From Maribacter arcticus (GTDB lineage Bacteria; Bacteroidota; Bacteroidia; Flavobacteriales; Flavobacteriaceae): DNA of 64,000 bases. The stretch spans positions 62,001 to 126,000 of the forward strand of contig NZ_FUYL01000010.1 in assembly GCF_900167935.1 (NCBI RefSeq). The letters are read 5' to 3'. The notes under the pieces were generated by a model. The model worked only from the letters and a program-made list of their open reading frames with translations. It did not search any database and was not told where the DNA came from. Every line of letters starts with the position of its first letter. The stretch's first letter is position 1. Of this stretch, positions 19,266 to 28,220 are shown piece by piece. The translations under genes and the position numbers were made by a program.

Positions 19266-19460
19266 TTATTTTCTTTTGTTGAATTTGATAAATAACATTA
19301 TCAGTAGTATTACAATTAGAAGTGTAAAAAACCACCATCCCATATGCATTCCCCAGTAATAGGAATCTCCATTATTGTGCATCATTTCTGAATGTTCAGT
19401 ATTCTGGTTGCAACTACTTAAGGTTACTAATCCGATAATTATAATCGCTAATGTTCTCAT
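19266..19460 (-). CDS. Small membrane lipoprotein (64 aa)
   Basis: Start chosen at 19460 (MRTLAIIIIG); an in-frame ATG at 19493 adds 11 polar residues before the signal. A lipobox-like LSSC sits near residue 17, then a short His/Met segment (SEMMHNNGDSYYWGMHMG), then a single TM helix (WWFFTLLIVILLIMLFI) and a basic tail. The layout resembles short SHOCT-less or DUF-type proteins of flavobacterial copper islands. The His/Met stretch could ligate copper on the outer face (inference). Confidence 0.7.
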   Translation of the reverse strand: MRTLAIIIIGLVTLSSCNQNTEHSEMMHNNGDSYYWGMHMGWWFFTLLIVILLIMLFIKFNKRK

Positions 19461-19526
19461 AATAGTTAATTTATTTGTTCCTGATATTTTCATTTGAAAT
19501 TACTCCAATCTTTGTGCAAGAATTTA

Positions 19527-20093
19527 TTATCCTTCATTCTTCATATTCCCTTTCATCTTCTTCATCATTTCGGGATTTTTCTCCATCATTTTCTGCTTCA
19601 TTTCTTCCATCATTTCAGGGTTTTCATCCATCATTTGCATCATCTTTGTTTTCATTTCTTTTTTCATCGTTTTGTTTTTATGGATTTCATCCATCAGCAT
19701 TTTACGACCTTCTTCACTCGCCATCATTTTATCGAGCATTTTGGATTGCATCTTTTGCATCATCTCCGGATTTTTCTCCATCATCATCTGCATATGGGAT
19801 TGCATTTTTGCTTTCATTTCAGGATTTTTCTCCATCATCATTTTCATATCTCCAGATTCCATTTTTTCCATATGAGCTTTCATCAATATCTTTTTGGCTT
19901 CTTCACTTTTTTGTGCCTCACTGATGAAATTGGCAAACTGAATAGGGTTTGAAATGATTTCTTGATAAATGGCATTTCTATTTTCATCAACCTGCAATGT
20001 TTCTGTGGCATTGAAAGCTGACTTACAGCTAACCACTGTACCAATTAAAGCCATAACCATTAGCGTTTTTACTATTGTTTTCATGTTTTTCAT
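19527..20093 (-). CDS. Methionine-rich repeat lipoprotein, copper operon
   Basis: 188 residues from the first ATG (MKNMKTIVKT; a start three codons later is equally possible). The lipobox is TVVSC. 40 of 188 residues are Met. The C-terminal ~110 residues repeat a MMxxNPEM unit at least four times (MMEKNPEMKAK, MMEKNPEMMQK, MMDENPEMMEE, MMEKNPEMMKK) in a Lys/Glu-rich, probably helical or coiled-coil context. No catalytic motif. This fits a periplasmic or surface Cu(I)-binding or sponge protein; the function is inferred from composition and operon only. Confidence 0.8.
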   Translation of the reverse strand: MKNMKTIVKTLMVMALIGTVVSCKSAFNATETLQVDENRNAIYQEIISNPIQFANFISEAQKSEEAKKILMKAHMEKMESGDMKMMMEKNPEMKAKMQSHMQMMMEKNPEMMQKMQSKMLDKMMASEEGRKMLMDEIHKNKTMKKEMKTKMMQMMDENPEMMEEMKQKMMEKNPEMMKKMKGNMKNEG

Positions 20094-20126
20094 TTTATTT
20101 AATTTTAAATTATTTATATATATTTT

Positions 20127-21440
20127 TTATGCTGAATCCTTGTTGTTTTTGTTGGCTGTTAAAAACCATCTTTCTCCTAAAATGATAAGTGTTATTCCTA
20201 CTAGTGCAACAATTATGACCGTTATATCAGTGCTCGCTTTAATCCATAAAAAGGCACTTAAGACTATGACATCTAACAGAATAGCCGTTATAATTATGGC
20301 TGAATTAGCTTTAACTTCTTTTCTTAAGTTTCGCAGTATACCCCATTGGATGCCGATGTCCATTACTAAATAAAATATGGCACCCAAAGATGCTATACGA
20401 CTTAAATCAAAAAATATAGTTAGTACAATTGCAATAACAGCAACATAAACCAACATGTGCTTTTGAATATTACCGGGCATTCCGAAATGTTTATGAGGAA
20501 TGAGCTTCATTTTTGTTAACATTGCTGTCATTCTTGATACAGCAAAGATGCTGGCTATAATTCCAGATATAGTAGCTACTATTGCTATACCAACAGTGAA
20601 CCATAATCCGTACTTACCAAAAGCTGGCTTTGAAGCTTCGGCCAATGAATAATCCTTGGCTGCTACAATTTCTGAAATAGTTAAATTTGATGACACTGCA
20701 AATGCGACTAATAAATATATTACAGTACATATTGAAAGAGAAATTATAATTGCCCATCCCACATTCTTTTTAGGGTTTACAATTTCTCCACCGCTGTTTG
20801 TAATAGTTGTAAATCCTTTATACGCCAAAATAGATAAAGCCAATGCACCTAAATAATCTGTTGTTGCATAATTCGTTGAATTACTTAATGAAAAAGCATC
20901 TTGGAAAGAAAATCCAGCAGCCCAGAGCGCTCCTATTGCAAAAATAGCGATACCTCCAATCTTAATGATAGCCATAATTAATGATGACTTTCCAATAATT
21001 TCATTGCCAGAAATATTAATTAGAAAGGCACCCACAATTAGAATTACACCCAGTATGGGTACCCAAACACTGTTGTTGCCCACATTAAAGAGCTGTAAGG
21101 TATAAGAACCAAAAGTACGGGCGACCAGACTCTCATTGATTATCATTGAAAACGCCATTAAAAGCGCACCTGATGCTGCAACAGTTCCTTTTCCGTAGGC
21201 TTTGACCAAATACATAGCTATTCCACCAGAAGATGGAAATGCATTTGACATTTTGATATAACCATAAGCACTAAATCCTGAAATTATGGCTCCCGCAATG
21301 AAGGCAAGTGGAAATAAATTACCTGACAGTTCAGCGACCTGACCCAATAAGGCAAAAATTCCGGCACCAATCATTACACCGGTACCCAATGCTACAGCTC
21401 CTATTAGTGATAGACTGTTTTTTTTATAGTTAGTATTCAT
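20127..21440 (-). CDS. APC family permease in the copper operon
   Basis: 437 residues with ~12 hydrophobic helices. The first helix GAVALGTGVMIGAGIFALLG carries the GxGI(F) break of amino acid/polyamine/organocation permeases, and NSGGEIVNPKKNVGWAI matches the conserved loop after TM6. It starts 2 bases downstream of the multicopper oxidase stop, so it is co-transcribed with it. An amino acid permease is unexpected in a copper operon; it could import an amino acid or peptide metallophore precursor, or the pairing may be lineage-specific. Confidence 0.85.
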   Translation of the reverse strand: MNTNYKKNSLSLIGAVALGTGVMIGAGIFALLGQVAELSGNLFPLAFIAGAIISGFSAYGYIKMSNAFPSSGGIAMYLVKAYGKGTVAASGALLMAFSMIINESLVARTFGSYTLQLFNVGNNSVWVPILGVILIVGAFLINISGNEIIGKSSLIMAIIKIGGIAIFAIGALWAAGFSFQDAFSLSNSTNYATTDYLGALALSILAYKGFTTITNSGGEIVNPKKNVGWAIIISLSICTVIYLLVAFAVSSNLTISEIVAAKDYSLAEASKPAFGKYGLWFTVGIAIVATISGIIASIFAVSRMTAMLTKMKLIPHKHFGMPGNIQKHMLVYVAVIAIVLTIFFDLSRIASLGAIFYLVMDIGIQWGILRNLRKEVKANSAIIITAILLDVIVLSAFLWIKASTDITVIIVALVGITLIILGERWFLTANKNNKDSA

Positions 21441-21442
21441 AT

Positions 21443-23764
21443 TTAGAATCTTACTGATAGTCCGCCACCTGTACCAAAACGGTTATCGTAGCTTGCCATC
21501 AATGAAAAGTTTCGTGATAAAAAATATTCCACACCTGCGTTCCAAACAACTTCGTTTGCAAAATTGTCTGCTGCCGGAAGGTCGTCCACCCATCCAAAAT
21601 CTGCTTGATACTCATAATTGCCGAATATGGCGGTCCTCGGGAAAATGATTAGTTCACGGCTCAAACTAATCTGTGGCCTCAATTTATTATCGATACGCAC
21701 GTCAAGATTAAAGAGATAAGGTGTTAAATATCGAATTCCTACAATTGCTGTGGTTGAAAGTTCATCCAGACTATCTTCTATTTCATTTTCAATATTAACA
21801 CCGCCAAACACTCTTAAATAATCGTGTAGATAACGTTCGTAGGTAACTTCTGCTTCCAAATTTTCATTCCATCCATATTCTGCCATCACATTGAACTGGT
21901 TACGAATGTTGGAAGTTGTAAAGTTAAACTCGGTCATATGAGATGCTGCATCCACCATAGCCCACGTATAATATTTATCGGCTTCAGTGAGCAATCCACT
22001 TATGGGATAACCGTTCAAACGGTCGTCTCTTGGCGTGTTATAACTGATAACCCTTGCCATCCCGCTCATCATATGGTACAGAATGTGGCAATGAAAAAAC
22101 CAATCTCCATACTCGTTGCCATAAAATTCTATCGTAACTTCTCCCATCGGTGGCACATTAACGGTATGCTTCAAAGGCGAATATTCGCCGTTCTTGTTGA
22201 TGACCCTAAAAAAGTGTCCGTGCAAGTGCATTGGGTGGTGCATCATCGTAAGGTTGTTTAACGTAATCCTTGTAACCTCTTTAGGGTTAATTTTTATCTG
22301 GTCAGTTTCGGAAAGTGGAACACCGTTCATACTCCAGATGTAACGGTTCATATTTCCCGTAAGGTTTAACAAGATTTCCTTAACTGGAACATCTTTGTCA
22401 TAGGTTGTTTTTTCGGAAGACTTCAAGTAATCATAATTATATTCCGAAAACATATCCATTCCTGTTATATCAGAATCATCCATTTTCATTTCTGAATTTT
22501 TGGACATTTCCATATTCATTGCTGCCTTGCCGGCAGGCAAGTTTGAGTGGTCCATTTTGGAATGGTCCACTTTTTCATTCATCGTTGAATCTTTGGACAT
22601 ATCTATATTCATTACATCCATCTTCATTCCATATTCTTTTTTCATTTCAAAGCGTTCATCTTTTTTTGGTTGGAATTTTAAAGCGTGTGCACCCATTTTC
22701 ATATCCATTTTTGCCATTTTCTGCATCATTTTAATTTTATCGGGTTTCGGAACTACTTCCGCAGGAAGCACTTTTCCGTTTCCAATATTTGCAGTTGCAG
22801 TACCCGAACCGTCTTGTGCCATTGCCCTGAACTCGATTTTTGCGTTTTGTGGAACGGTTACAATAAAATCGTAGGTTTCCGCAATAGCGATAAACGTTTT
22901 GTTCTTCTTTATAGGTTCAACATTAAGGCCATCGGCAGAAACCAGCGTGGGCATATCTCCGCCAAAAGTCATCCAAAATTGACTGGATGCCGAACCGTTT
23001 ATGATTCGCAACCTGACTTTTTCCCCTGCTTTAAAATCGGGATATTCGGGCTGTTGCTGTCCATTGACCAAAAAGGCTGGGTAATAAATATCCGCTATGT
23101 CAGCACCTTCCATTCGTTGTCTCCAAAAATCGAGCTGTGCACCAAATGCACCACGAGCAATTACTTTGTTAAGTGGGGTGGATGTTCCTTTTTTCATTCC
23201 GTACCACTCGTTACCACGTTTTAGATTTCGCAGTACGTTCATTGGTTTTTCATTTGTCCAGTCTGAAAGCATCAAAACCAAATCTTTGTCATAATCCAAG
23301 GTTTTTTCCTTTGGGTTTATAACAAGAGAGCCGAATACGCCACTTTGTTCCTGTAACATCGTATGGGAATGATACCAATAGGTGCCATTTTGCGTTATTG
23401 GAAATTCATATTTAAAGGTTTCGCCTGGGCGAATGGGTGGCGTGGTTAAATAGGGAACACCGTCAAAAAAATTGGGAATGATAATTCCGTGCCAATGGAC
23501 GGATGTTTCCACACTCATTTCATTTTTTACATAAATGACCGCATACTCGCCTTCGGTAAATTCCAAAGTTGGGCCTGGGATTGTGCCGTTTACGGTCATT
23601 CCCTTTACCTCTTTTCCTGCTTTGATTACCATTTCTTCCTTGATAATCAAGGTGTATTCGTGAACTGGCAGATTGTCATTGTTTCCTTCTCGGGACTGCT
23701 CATAAAGGTTTTGACCAAAGATGGTTTGGCATCCTAATAAAATAAGTAGTGATATGTATTTCAA
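21443..23764 (-). CDS. Multicopper oxidase fused to CopB-like outer-membrane domain
   Basis: 773 residues. Signal peptide, then cupredoxin domains with all four copper-ligand clusters: HWHG (His90, His92), WYHSH (His132, His134), HPMHLHGH in the third cluster (HxxHxH) and HCHILYHMMSGM (HCHxxxHxxxxM). A Met/His/Lys-rich insert (~345-450) full of MDM, MKM and DHSKMDHS clusters lies between domains, as in CopA/CueO-type cuprous oxidases. After the last cluster a further ~165 residues (from ~605, YGWNENLEAEVTYERYL to the terminal GGGLSVRF) look like the beta-strand barrel of CopB. The palindrome TGCCGGCA (22528-22535) is embedded in the insert. First gene of the copper operon. Confidence 0.93.
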   Translation of the reverse strand: MKYISLLILLGCQTIFGQNLYEQSREGNNDNLPVHEYTLIIKEEMVIKAGKEVKGMTVNGTIPGPTLEFTEGEYAVIYVKNEMSVETSVHWHGIIIPNFFDGVPYLTTPPIRPGETFKYEFPITQNGTYWYHSHTMLQEQSGVFGSLVINPKEKTLDYDKDLVLMLSDWTNEKPMNVLRNLKRGNEWYGMKKGTSTPLNKVIARGAFGAQLDFWRQRMEGADIADIYYPAFLVNGQQQPEYPDFKAGEKVRLRIINGSASSQFWMTFGGDMPTLVSADGLNVEPIKKNKTFIAIAETYDFIVTVPQNAKIEFRAMAQDGSGTATANIGNGKVLPAEVVPKPDKIKMMQKMAKMDMKMGAHALKFQPKKDERFEMKKEYGMKMDVMNIDMSKDSTMNEKVDHSKMDHSNLPAGKAAMNMEMSKNSEMKMDDSDITGMDMFSEYNYDYLKSSEKTTYDKDVPVKEILLNLTGNMNRYIWSMNGVPLSETDQIKINPKEVTRITLNNLTMMHHPMHLHGHFFRVINKNGEYSPLKHTVNVPPMGEVTIEFYGNEYGDWFFHCHILYHMMSGMARVISYNTPRDDRLNGYPISGLLTEADKYYTWAMVDAASHMTEFNFTTSNIRNQFNVMAEYGWNENLEAEVTYERYLHDYLRVFGGVNIENEIEDSLDELSTTAIVGIRYLTPYLFNLDVRIDNKLRPQISLSRELIIFPRTAIFGNYEYQADFGWVDDLPAADNFANEVVWNAGVEYFLSRNFSLMASYDNRFGTGGGLSVRF
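22526..22541. repeat. Small palindrome inside the multicopper oxidase gene
   Basis: CTTGCC (22526-22531) and GGCAAG (22536-22541) pair across GGCA, and TGCCGGCA (22528-22535) is itself palindromic. In frame it encodes NLPAGK, which interrupts an otherwise Met/His/Asp-rich tract. A similar sequence with CTGCCGACAGGCAAG occurs in an intergenic position at 41378-41396. Confidence 0.5.
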
Positions 23765-24344
23765 ATTCTTAATTTTTCTAATTAATATCTCGTTTAATAA
23801 AAACCATTTCGGTTTAATAGATTACCTCTTTTGACGTAATAGTTAACTCTTTTGACTTAATAGTTAACTATTGACATAATCCAGCCCAAAAGCAAGCATA
23901 GACTGCTTTCCTTTTATTTTAATTATTCGACTTTTTTAATAGATAGGTGATAAATATCGCATTTGCGCAATTCAGTATGTACTGCCAAATTTTTAGAATT
24001 GATATGAAAATTTTCCAGAGGGAAATTCAATTCATCTTCGACATTTACTAGAACAGTAGTGTCTCTATTTTAATGATACTATAAGGTAATCAATTCTAAT
24101 GAATAAGCATGCTATAAAACTCTTTTACTTATTCCTGTTCATTTTAACGTATTTGTAATCGCAATATATCGACTAAGCTGTTTTCTTCATCACGGAGACC
24201 TAGAGTACAACTACGTTTTTCAATGGTATAGGTATTTAGGTCTATAGGATGCATATTTGGTTCCGATAGCGTTGAAATTGAAAAGTAGAATAGATAGTAA
24301 TAAACAGACATGTACTGCGTTCTATCTAGACTAAAAACCAGATT
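23765..24344. other. Control region between the copper operon and the PQQ-type gene
   Basis: The 580-base divergent intergenic region holds the 21-bp tandem repeats described separately and a short inverted repeat AAACC-ATTTC-GGTTT (23801-23815). At 24099 a 19-codon hydrophobic frame (MNKHAIKLFYLFLFILTYL) looks like an orphaned signal peptide. No further gene or RNA is evident. Confidence 0.55.
23827..23880. promoter_or_regulatory. 21-bp tandem iterons, candidate operator of the copper operon
   Basis: Two direct repeats of TCTTTTGACnTAATAGTTAAC (23827-23847 and 23848-23868) differ at one base. They are followed by a partial third unit TATTGACATAAT (23869-23880). The 21-bp period equals two helical turns, so binding sites would lie on one DNA face. 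They are 63-116 bases upstream of the oxidase start codon, the usual place for an activator or response regulator. Confidence 0.55.
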
Positions 24345-26294
24345 ATGAGACAGATAAAACCACTTTTTTTATTACTGATGATGTTTCCGTTACTATCCTT
24401 TTCTCAGGTAGAGATGAAATGGAACAAAGAGGTACCTACTAAAATCTTATGGCAAGAAGTTACTTCACTGGGCAACCTTATCGTTAGTTCAAGAGAAGAA
24501 TTGATTGGTATAGATACCGAAACAGGAGAAATTAGTTGGGGAAAAAGGGCCTTTGGTAATCTCGAGAGAGCGGCTTTCGAAGAACTTCCCAATAGCCCGT
24601 TTTTTTCGGTAACCACAGACCATAGCTTAGATCTCATCGATCAGTTTAGCGGTAACGAAGTCTTTAATTCTAAAAATGCCGGACTTCAAAAGGTTGCGAG
24701 CTATCATTTATTGTATAACTCAGATGCGATTCTTGTTTCCGGAACGGATTACAATGAAGAACCATTGATGGTTTCCGTAAAAATGTCAGATGCTAGTTTA
24801 TCATGGTCCATGAATGAAAAATTTGGCCGTATCGTTACTGCCAATGAACTGGATAATCAAGAACTTCTTATCGTAACCTTGTTCAACAACTACAAACTCA
24901 ATACAGATACCGGAGATGTAATTTGGAAGAAAACGAACTCCAGGGAAGCGGAGCAAATAGACAAAATGGGGAAATTTGGCGCCTTATTGAAGCAGGCCGC
25001 GGAGCATGTTTCCCAAGATATGGATATACAACTACACTATTACCAGCCCGAAGGCAGTGATGTCTTCTATTTGGGGTCACAACAAGAGCGACAAGGCGGC
25101 ATGACTACATCTTCCGGTACTACCTCCATCAACTATACCAATCACTATAACGCGTATAATATCAATGATGGTAGTTTGGTATGGAATGAAGAATTAGAGG
25201 TAAATGGGGCGCTCAGCCAGGTTAGTTTTTTAGATAACGGAATGCTTGTATTGCCCGATGATGGCAATAGAACAAAAATAAACCTGTTCGACTATAAGAC
25301 CCGTGAAGGGCTTTGGGGGAAAAAGGGCCGTGGTATTGCCATCAAAGGCGGAGTGTATGATTATTTAGAATCCGGTGATGGTATTTTGCTGGTATCGAGG
25401 ACTGCTAATAAAGATTTTCTTAACTATTTAGACCCAGTAGCTGGGGCCATTACCTTTGAAAAACCCGTCAAAGTAGATGGTACGGTGGTTGGTATTGTGC
25501 CACTGGCAAATGCAATCCTATATATTACGACCGAATCGATGAACATTTTGGACCATCATACGGGTACACTCAAGTGGAACAAAAGTATTCAAACCAGTCC
25601 TAGACTTACCGCTGAGCATCAAGATAAAATCTATGCTTTTGATTACAGTTCCGGACTTTTAAAAGTTGTGGATAAGTCAAATGGTCAAGTCAGTGATTTT
25701 TCACAAGTAGCACTTCGCTTTGAGGGGAAGGAATCCCCATCGAATCTAGAAATTTTGGAGGATGGTATTTTTATACACTCTGATCAGAATGTTGCCAAAT
25801 TTAATTTTGATGGATCTCTGGTCTATCAGGAATATTATGCAGCACCCAAGGAAGCGGGCTGGAAACGTGCCTTGCTATATGCCTCATCGGTAAGGGCCGC
25901 ATATATTGGTGCCGCCTCATACTATGTTTCAGGGGCCATGGCCGCAGCCGAAAATGACGTACGTCAAAAAGACGAAGCAGCAGGAGAACTGGTATCTCAA
26001 ATAGGAAACGCCTATGGGGATTTAGGCAATGCCGCCTCAAGTTATGCCGGTGCTGCCTTTAGAAAGGCGAATGCCCGACTCAAAGCCACTAAACAAGGTA
26101 GGGATTTTATGTTCATTATGTCCAAACAAGAAAAAGACATCGTCTTGTTAAAAGTGAGTAAAACTACGGGTAAAGTAGCGGGTGAAATTAATCTTGGTAA
26201 GGACCGTGAGCCCTTATATGCGGTTGACGATATTACCGGACAAGTGTATTATCAAACAGGAGACGCTGCACTTACCTCTTATATGGCGCGTTAA
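24345..26294 (+). CDS. PQQ-like beta-propeller repeat protein, secreted
   Basis: 649 residues with a signal peptide (LFLLLMMFPLLSFSQ). The body is built from PQQ/quinoprotein-type propeller blades, recognised by recurring ET-G-x-x-x-W motifs (DTETGEISWGKR, NTDTGDVIWKK, NINDGSLVWNE, DHHTGTLKWNK). No cofactor or catalytic residues are seen, so this is likely a binding or scaffold propeller. Between late blades (residues ~505-570) there is an Ala/Gly-rich helical insert (RAAYIGAASYYVSGAMAAA, GNAYGDLGNAASSYAGAAF) that is unusual for the family. Standalone transcription is likely; its 5' region is shared with the copper operon. Confidence 0.85.
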   Translation: MRQIKPLFLLLMMFPLLSFSQVEMKWNKEVPTKILWQEVTSLGNLIVSSREELIGIDTETGEISWGKRAFGNLERAAFEELPNSPFFSVTTDHSLDLIDQFSGNEVFNSKNAGLQKVASYHLLYNSDAILVSGTDYNEEPLMVSVKMSDASLSWSMNEKFGRIVTANELDNQELLIVTLFNNYKLNTDTGDVIWKKTNSREAEQIDKMGKFGALLKQAAEHVSQDMDIQLHYYQPEGSDVFYLGSQQERQGGMTTSSGTTSINYTNHYNAYNINDGSLVWNEELEVNGALSQVSFLDNGMLVLPDDGNRTKINLFDYKTREGLWGKKGRGIAIKGGVYDYLESGDGILLVSRTANKDFLNYLDPVAGAITFEKPVKVDGTVVGIVPLANAILYITTESMNILDHHTGTLKWNKSIQTSPRLTAEHQDKIYAFDYSSGLLKVVDKSNGQVSDFSQVALRFEGKESPSNLEILEDGIFIHSDQNVAKFNFDGSLVYQEYYAAPKEAGWKRALLYASSVRAAYIGAASYYVSGAMAAAENDVRQKDEAAGELVSQIGNAYGDLGNAASSYAGAAFRKANARLKATKQGRDFMFIMSKQEKDIVLLKVSKTTGKVAGEINLGKDREPLYAVDDITGQVYYQTGDAALTSYMAR

Positions 26295-26825
26295 CAGATC
26301 ACCGTGAGAAAAGCTATTGCATATGGCTTTCTTTAGGCAAGCTTGGTGTGTAACACAAAAAAGATTGTAACTATTTTAAAAACGTATAACGTATTGCTAT
26401 TTTGATTTACGGCATAAAATTAAGAGGTCTAGCAGACCTCTTAATTTTGAGCCCGTTGGTGCGGTGGTGAAATTGGCGCCTCACTTTCTTTTCTATCGCT
26501 GCATCTCACCGAAAAAAGTAATTGCCCACCGCGTAATCACTTTTTATCGCACCTCAAAAGGTAATGACATCGAAGAATGAAATGAGGCCTATGCCACATC
26601 TTATTTAGAGATGCATGAATACCTTTAAAAAACAAAAGACAAGCTATTTATAAACGGGTATTATACGACCTTAGCCCGAGAGCTATCGAGAGGAGTGGAG
26701 TGATCCCCAATTTTAGTATAAGTGCATGATTTCTTTACTATACAATTACAGGCTATTAATTTGTGTGAAATGAGATGGATATAAAGGAATCTTTATTAGC
26801 GTGCTTTTAAATTACAGTAGTTGTT
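26295..26825. other. Gene-free region dominated by one R1 repeat copy
   Basis: This stretch separates the PQQ-type gene from the convergent thiE-like gene. 26385-26725 is a near full-length R1 copy. The flanking ~100 bases on each side show no gene. Confidence 0.65.
26405..26725 (+). repeat. R1 palindromic repeat, near full-length copy A
   Basis: The core hairpin is a perfect 15-bp stem AAAATTAAGAGGTCT (26416-26430) / AGACCTCTTAATTTT (26434-26448) with loop AGC. Then follow GAGCCCGTTGGTGCGG, the inner AAAAAGTAAT...ATCACTTTTT stem, the AAAGGTA...TACCTTT stem with GATGCATGAATACC, and the 3' end GGGTATTATACGACC with an imperfect GATAGCTATC-type palindrome. Confidence 0.75.
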
Positions 26826-27470
26826 TTATTCAAATGTATGCCGTTGTTCTTGCGTTGAAGATGCGTTTAGTAATTGATGAAATGCTTTTATAGTATCAAA
26901 ATTGCTAGTAATTTCTTCCGATACTGCAATCCCAGAAATACCTGTTTCTAATAGCGCTGTAACATCTGCAGTGGTGATGCCCCCAAAACCAATAATTGGG
27001 GTTTCGGTTTTTAAAGCTTCTACTAGTAATGTATACCCATTTAAACCTAAAACGGGATTTGAACTGTCTTCATTTGTATTAGATCTAAAGGGACCCAAAT
27101 TCATATAGTCCACTTCTTTGGCAAGTAGTGTTTCTGCGTCTTGCAAGGTATTTGCTGAGCCACCGATTATTTGCCAAGTGTATAGCTGTTTTCGCGCTAT
27201 AGTAGGGCAAGTATCCGTTTTTTCTAATACAACACCATCTGCTTTGATTGTTTTTGCAATCTTATAATAGTTTTCGAGTATTAAGCTTGTTTGAAAATGA
27301 GAGGTGATTTCTCTAGCCTCTTCAGCTATCTTTAAAAACTTTTTTTCTGAAACATTATTTACACCTAATTGCACTAATTCTATACCAGAAGTACACGCCT
27401 TTTGTATATTTTCTAAAACCTCTTTTGGTGAGACTCCTTGGGGTATATAATGTAGTTTAGGAATTATCAT
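26826..27470 (-). CDS. thiE: Thiamine phosphate synthase-like (ThiE/TenI family) protein
   Basis: 214 residues forming a TIM-barrel-like sequence. Family marks are an N-terminal HYIPQG strand, IGGSANTLQDAE (equivalent of the ThiE IGxSxH loop), DYMNLGPFRSN (equivalent of GPxFxT) and IIGFGGITTADVTALLETG. ThiE joins HMP-PP and thiazole phosphate to make thiamine phosphate. Here the usual ThiE phosphate/HMP motifs are modified and no other thiamine gene is nearby, so it may be a TenI-like paralogue. It stands alone between repeats. Confidence 0.75.
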   Translation of the reverse strand: MIIPKLHYIPQGVSPKEVLENIQKACTSGIELVQLGVNNVSEKKFLKIAEEAREITSHFQTSLILENYYKIAKTIKADGVVLEKTDTCPTIARKQLYTWQIIGGSANTLQDAETLLAKEVDYMNLGPFRSNTNEDSSNPVLGLNGYTLLVEALKTETPIIGFGGITTADVTALLETGISGIAVSEEITSNFDTIKAFHQLLNASSTQEQRHTFE

Positions 27471-27760
27471 GTCTTTGTTTTTAGAGGTAAATGTTGCTCA
27501 ATCAGGTTGGTAAAGTTACGAATGTATGACGGCATATTTTAAAGTATACTATGATACGAAAAGAATAATGTAACCTAGAACAGGATAACACAAATTAGTG
27601 GTTATCTACACGAGAAAATTTAATTGCATATTTTGTATTTATTTTTTTCGGATTGACTTAGTGGTTGGGACACTATAGATTCAAATAATTTAGTTTGTTT
27701 TTGGTGTGACAAATTTCATTTGTTTTATACTAATGGTATATAAACCTAATTTTCAAAACC

Positions 27761-27859
27761 ATGATGAAAACAGCTAAAGAAAAAAGTATTAAGAAATTAT
27801 TTATCAAATTCTATAAATGTGAATTACGGACATTTAAACGCATTCTTGGCTTAAAGTGA
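27761..27859 (+). CDS. Possible small basic protein (32 aa)
   Basis: An ATG-ATG start encodes a Lys/Phe-rich peptide (MMKTAKEKSIKKLFIKF) ending ILGLK. It is strongly basic and lies directly before the R1 hairpin at 27888, which could act as its terminator. Short length makes chance occurrence quite possible. Confidence 0.3.
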   Translation: MMKTAKEKSIKKLFIKFYKCELRTFKRILGLK

Positions 27860-27879
27860 AGATTCAACAACACATTGGG

Positions 27880-27990
27880 TACAGTATAAAAATATAAGGT
27901 CTGGGAGACCTTATATTTTATTGATTGTTCCGATAGCTATCGGGAAGAGGGGAGTGTAATGTGCGCCGAATGGAATCAATACTATGGTTA
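27880..27990 (+). repeat. R1 palindromic repeat, shortened copy D
   Basis: Hairpin AAAAATATAAGGTCT (27888-27902) / AGACCTTATATTTT (27906-27919) with loop GGG. This is joined directly to the R1 3' end: CCGATAGCTATCGG (perfect 14-base palindrome, from 27932) and GAGGGGAGTGTAATGTG. The middle of the element is deleted. Confidence 0.75.
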
Positions 27991-28220
27991 ATAAATAATT
28001 AAAATGATTATCAACATTTTATTCTATTAGAGAGTATGATTCCTTTTAAATTTAGTTTCTATCGTATTTTATCTAATTTAGAAGTCAACTTTTTTTCGAA
28101 TAGTCTGGCAAGTTGAATCCACTATTCCTATATTTAATGGAATAAATCAATTATTAAATCCAATCTAATTATTTGAACCATTTTGGTTCCAAATAAGTAC
28201 TACTTTTTAAAAATTTGAAA

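Larger units (their letters stand above)
27471..28220. other. Region upstream of ggt with a small frame and an R1 copy
   Basis: The 750 bases contain a possible 32-codon gene (27761-27859) and a shortened R1 copy (27880-27990). The 27471-27760 and 28000-28220 parts are AT-rich and show nothing recognisable. Confidence 0.55.

Noticed and set aside
19475-19952. Two overlapping plus-strand frames (~150 codons, Phe/His/Ser rich) opposite the Met-rich gene
   Set aside because: Antisense shadow: Met and Lys codons on the minus strand read as His, Phe and Ser codons on the plus strand, and the minus frame has a signal peptide and operon context.
22405-23737. Several plus-strand frames of 60-180 codons opposite the multicopper oxidase
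   Set aside because: They are unstructured antisense frames within a gene whose copper-ligand motifs are all intact.
24099-24158. 19-codon hydrophobic frame before the PQQ-type gene
   Set aside because: Too short and ends in a stop right after the hydrophobic stretch; probably a dead signal peptide and not listed as a gene.
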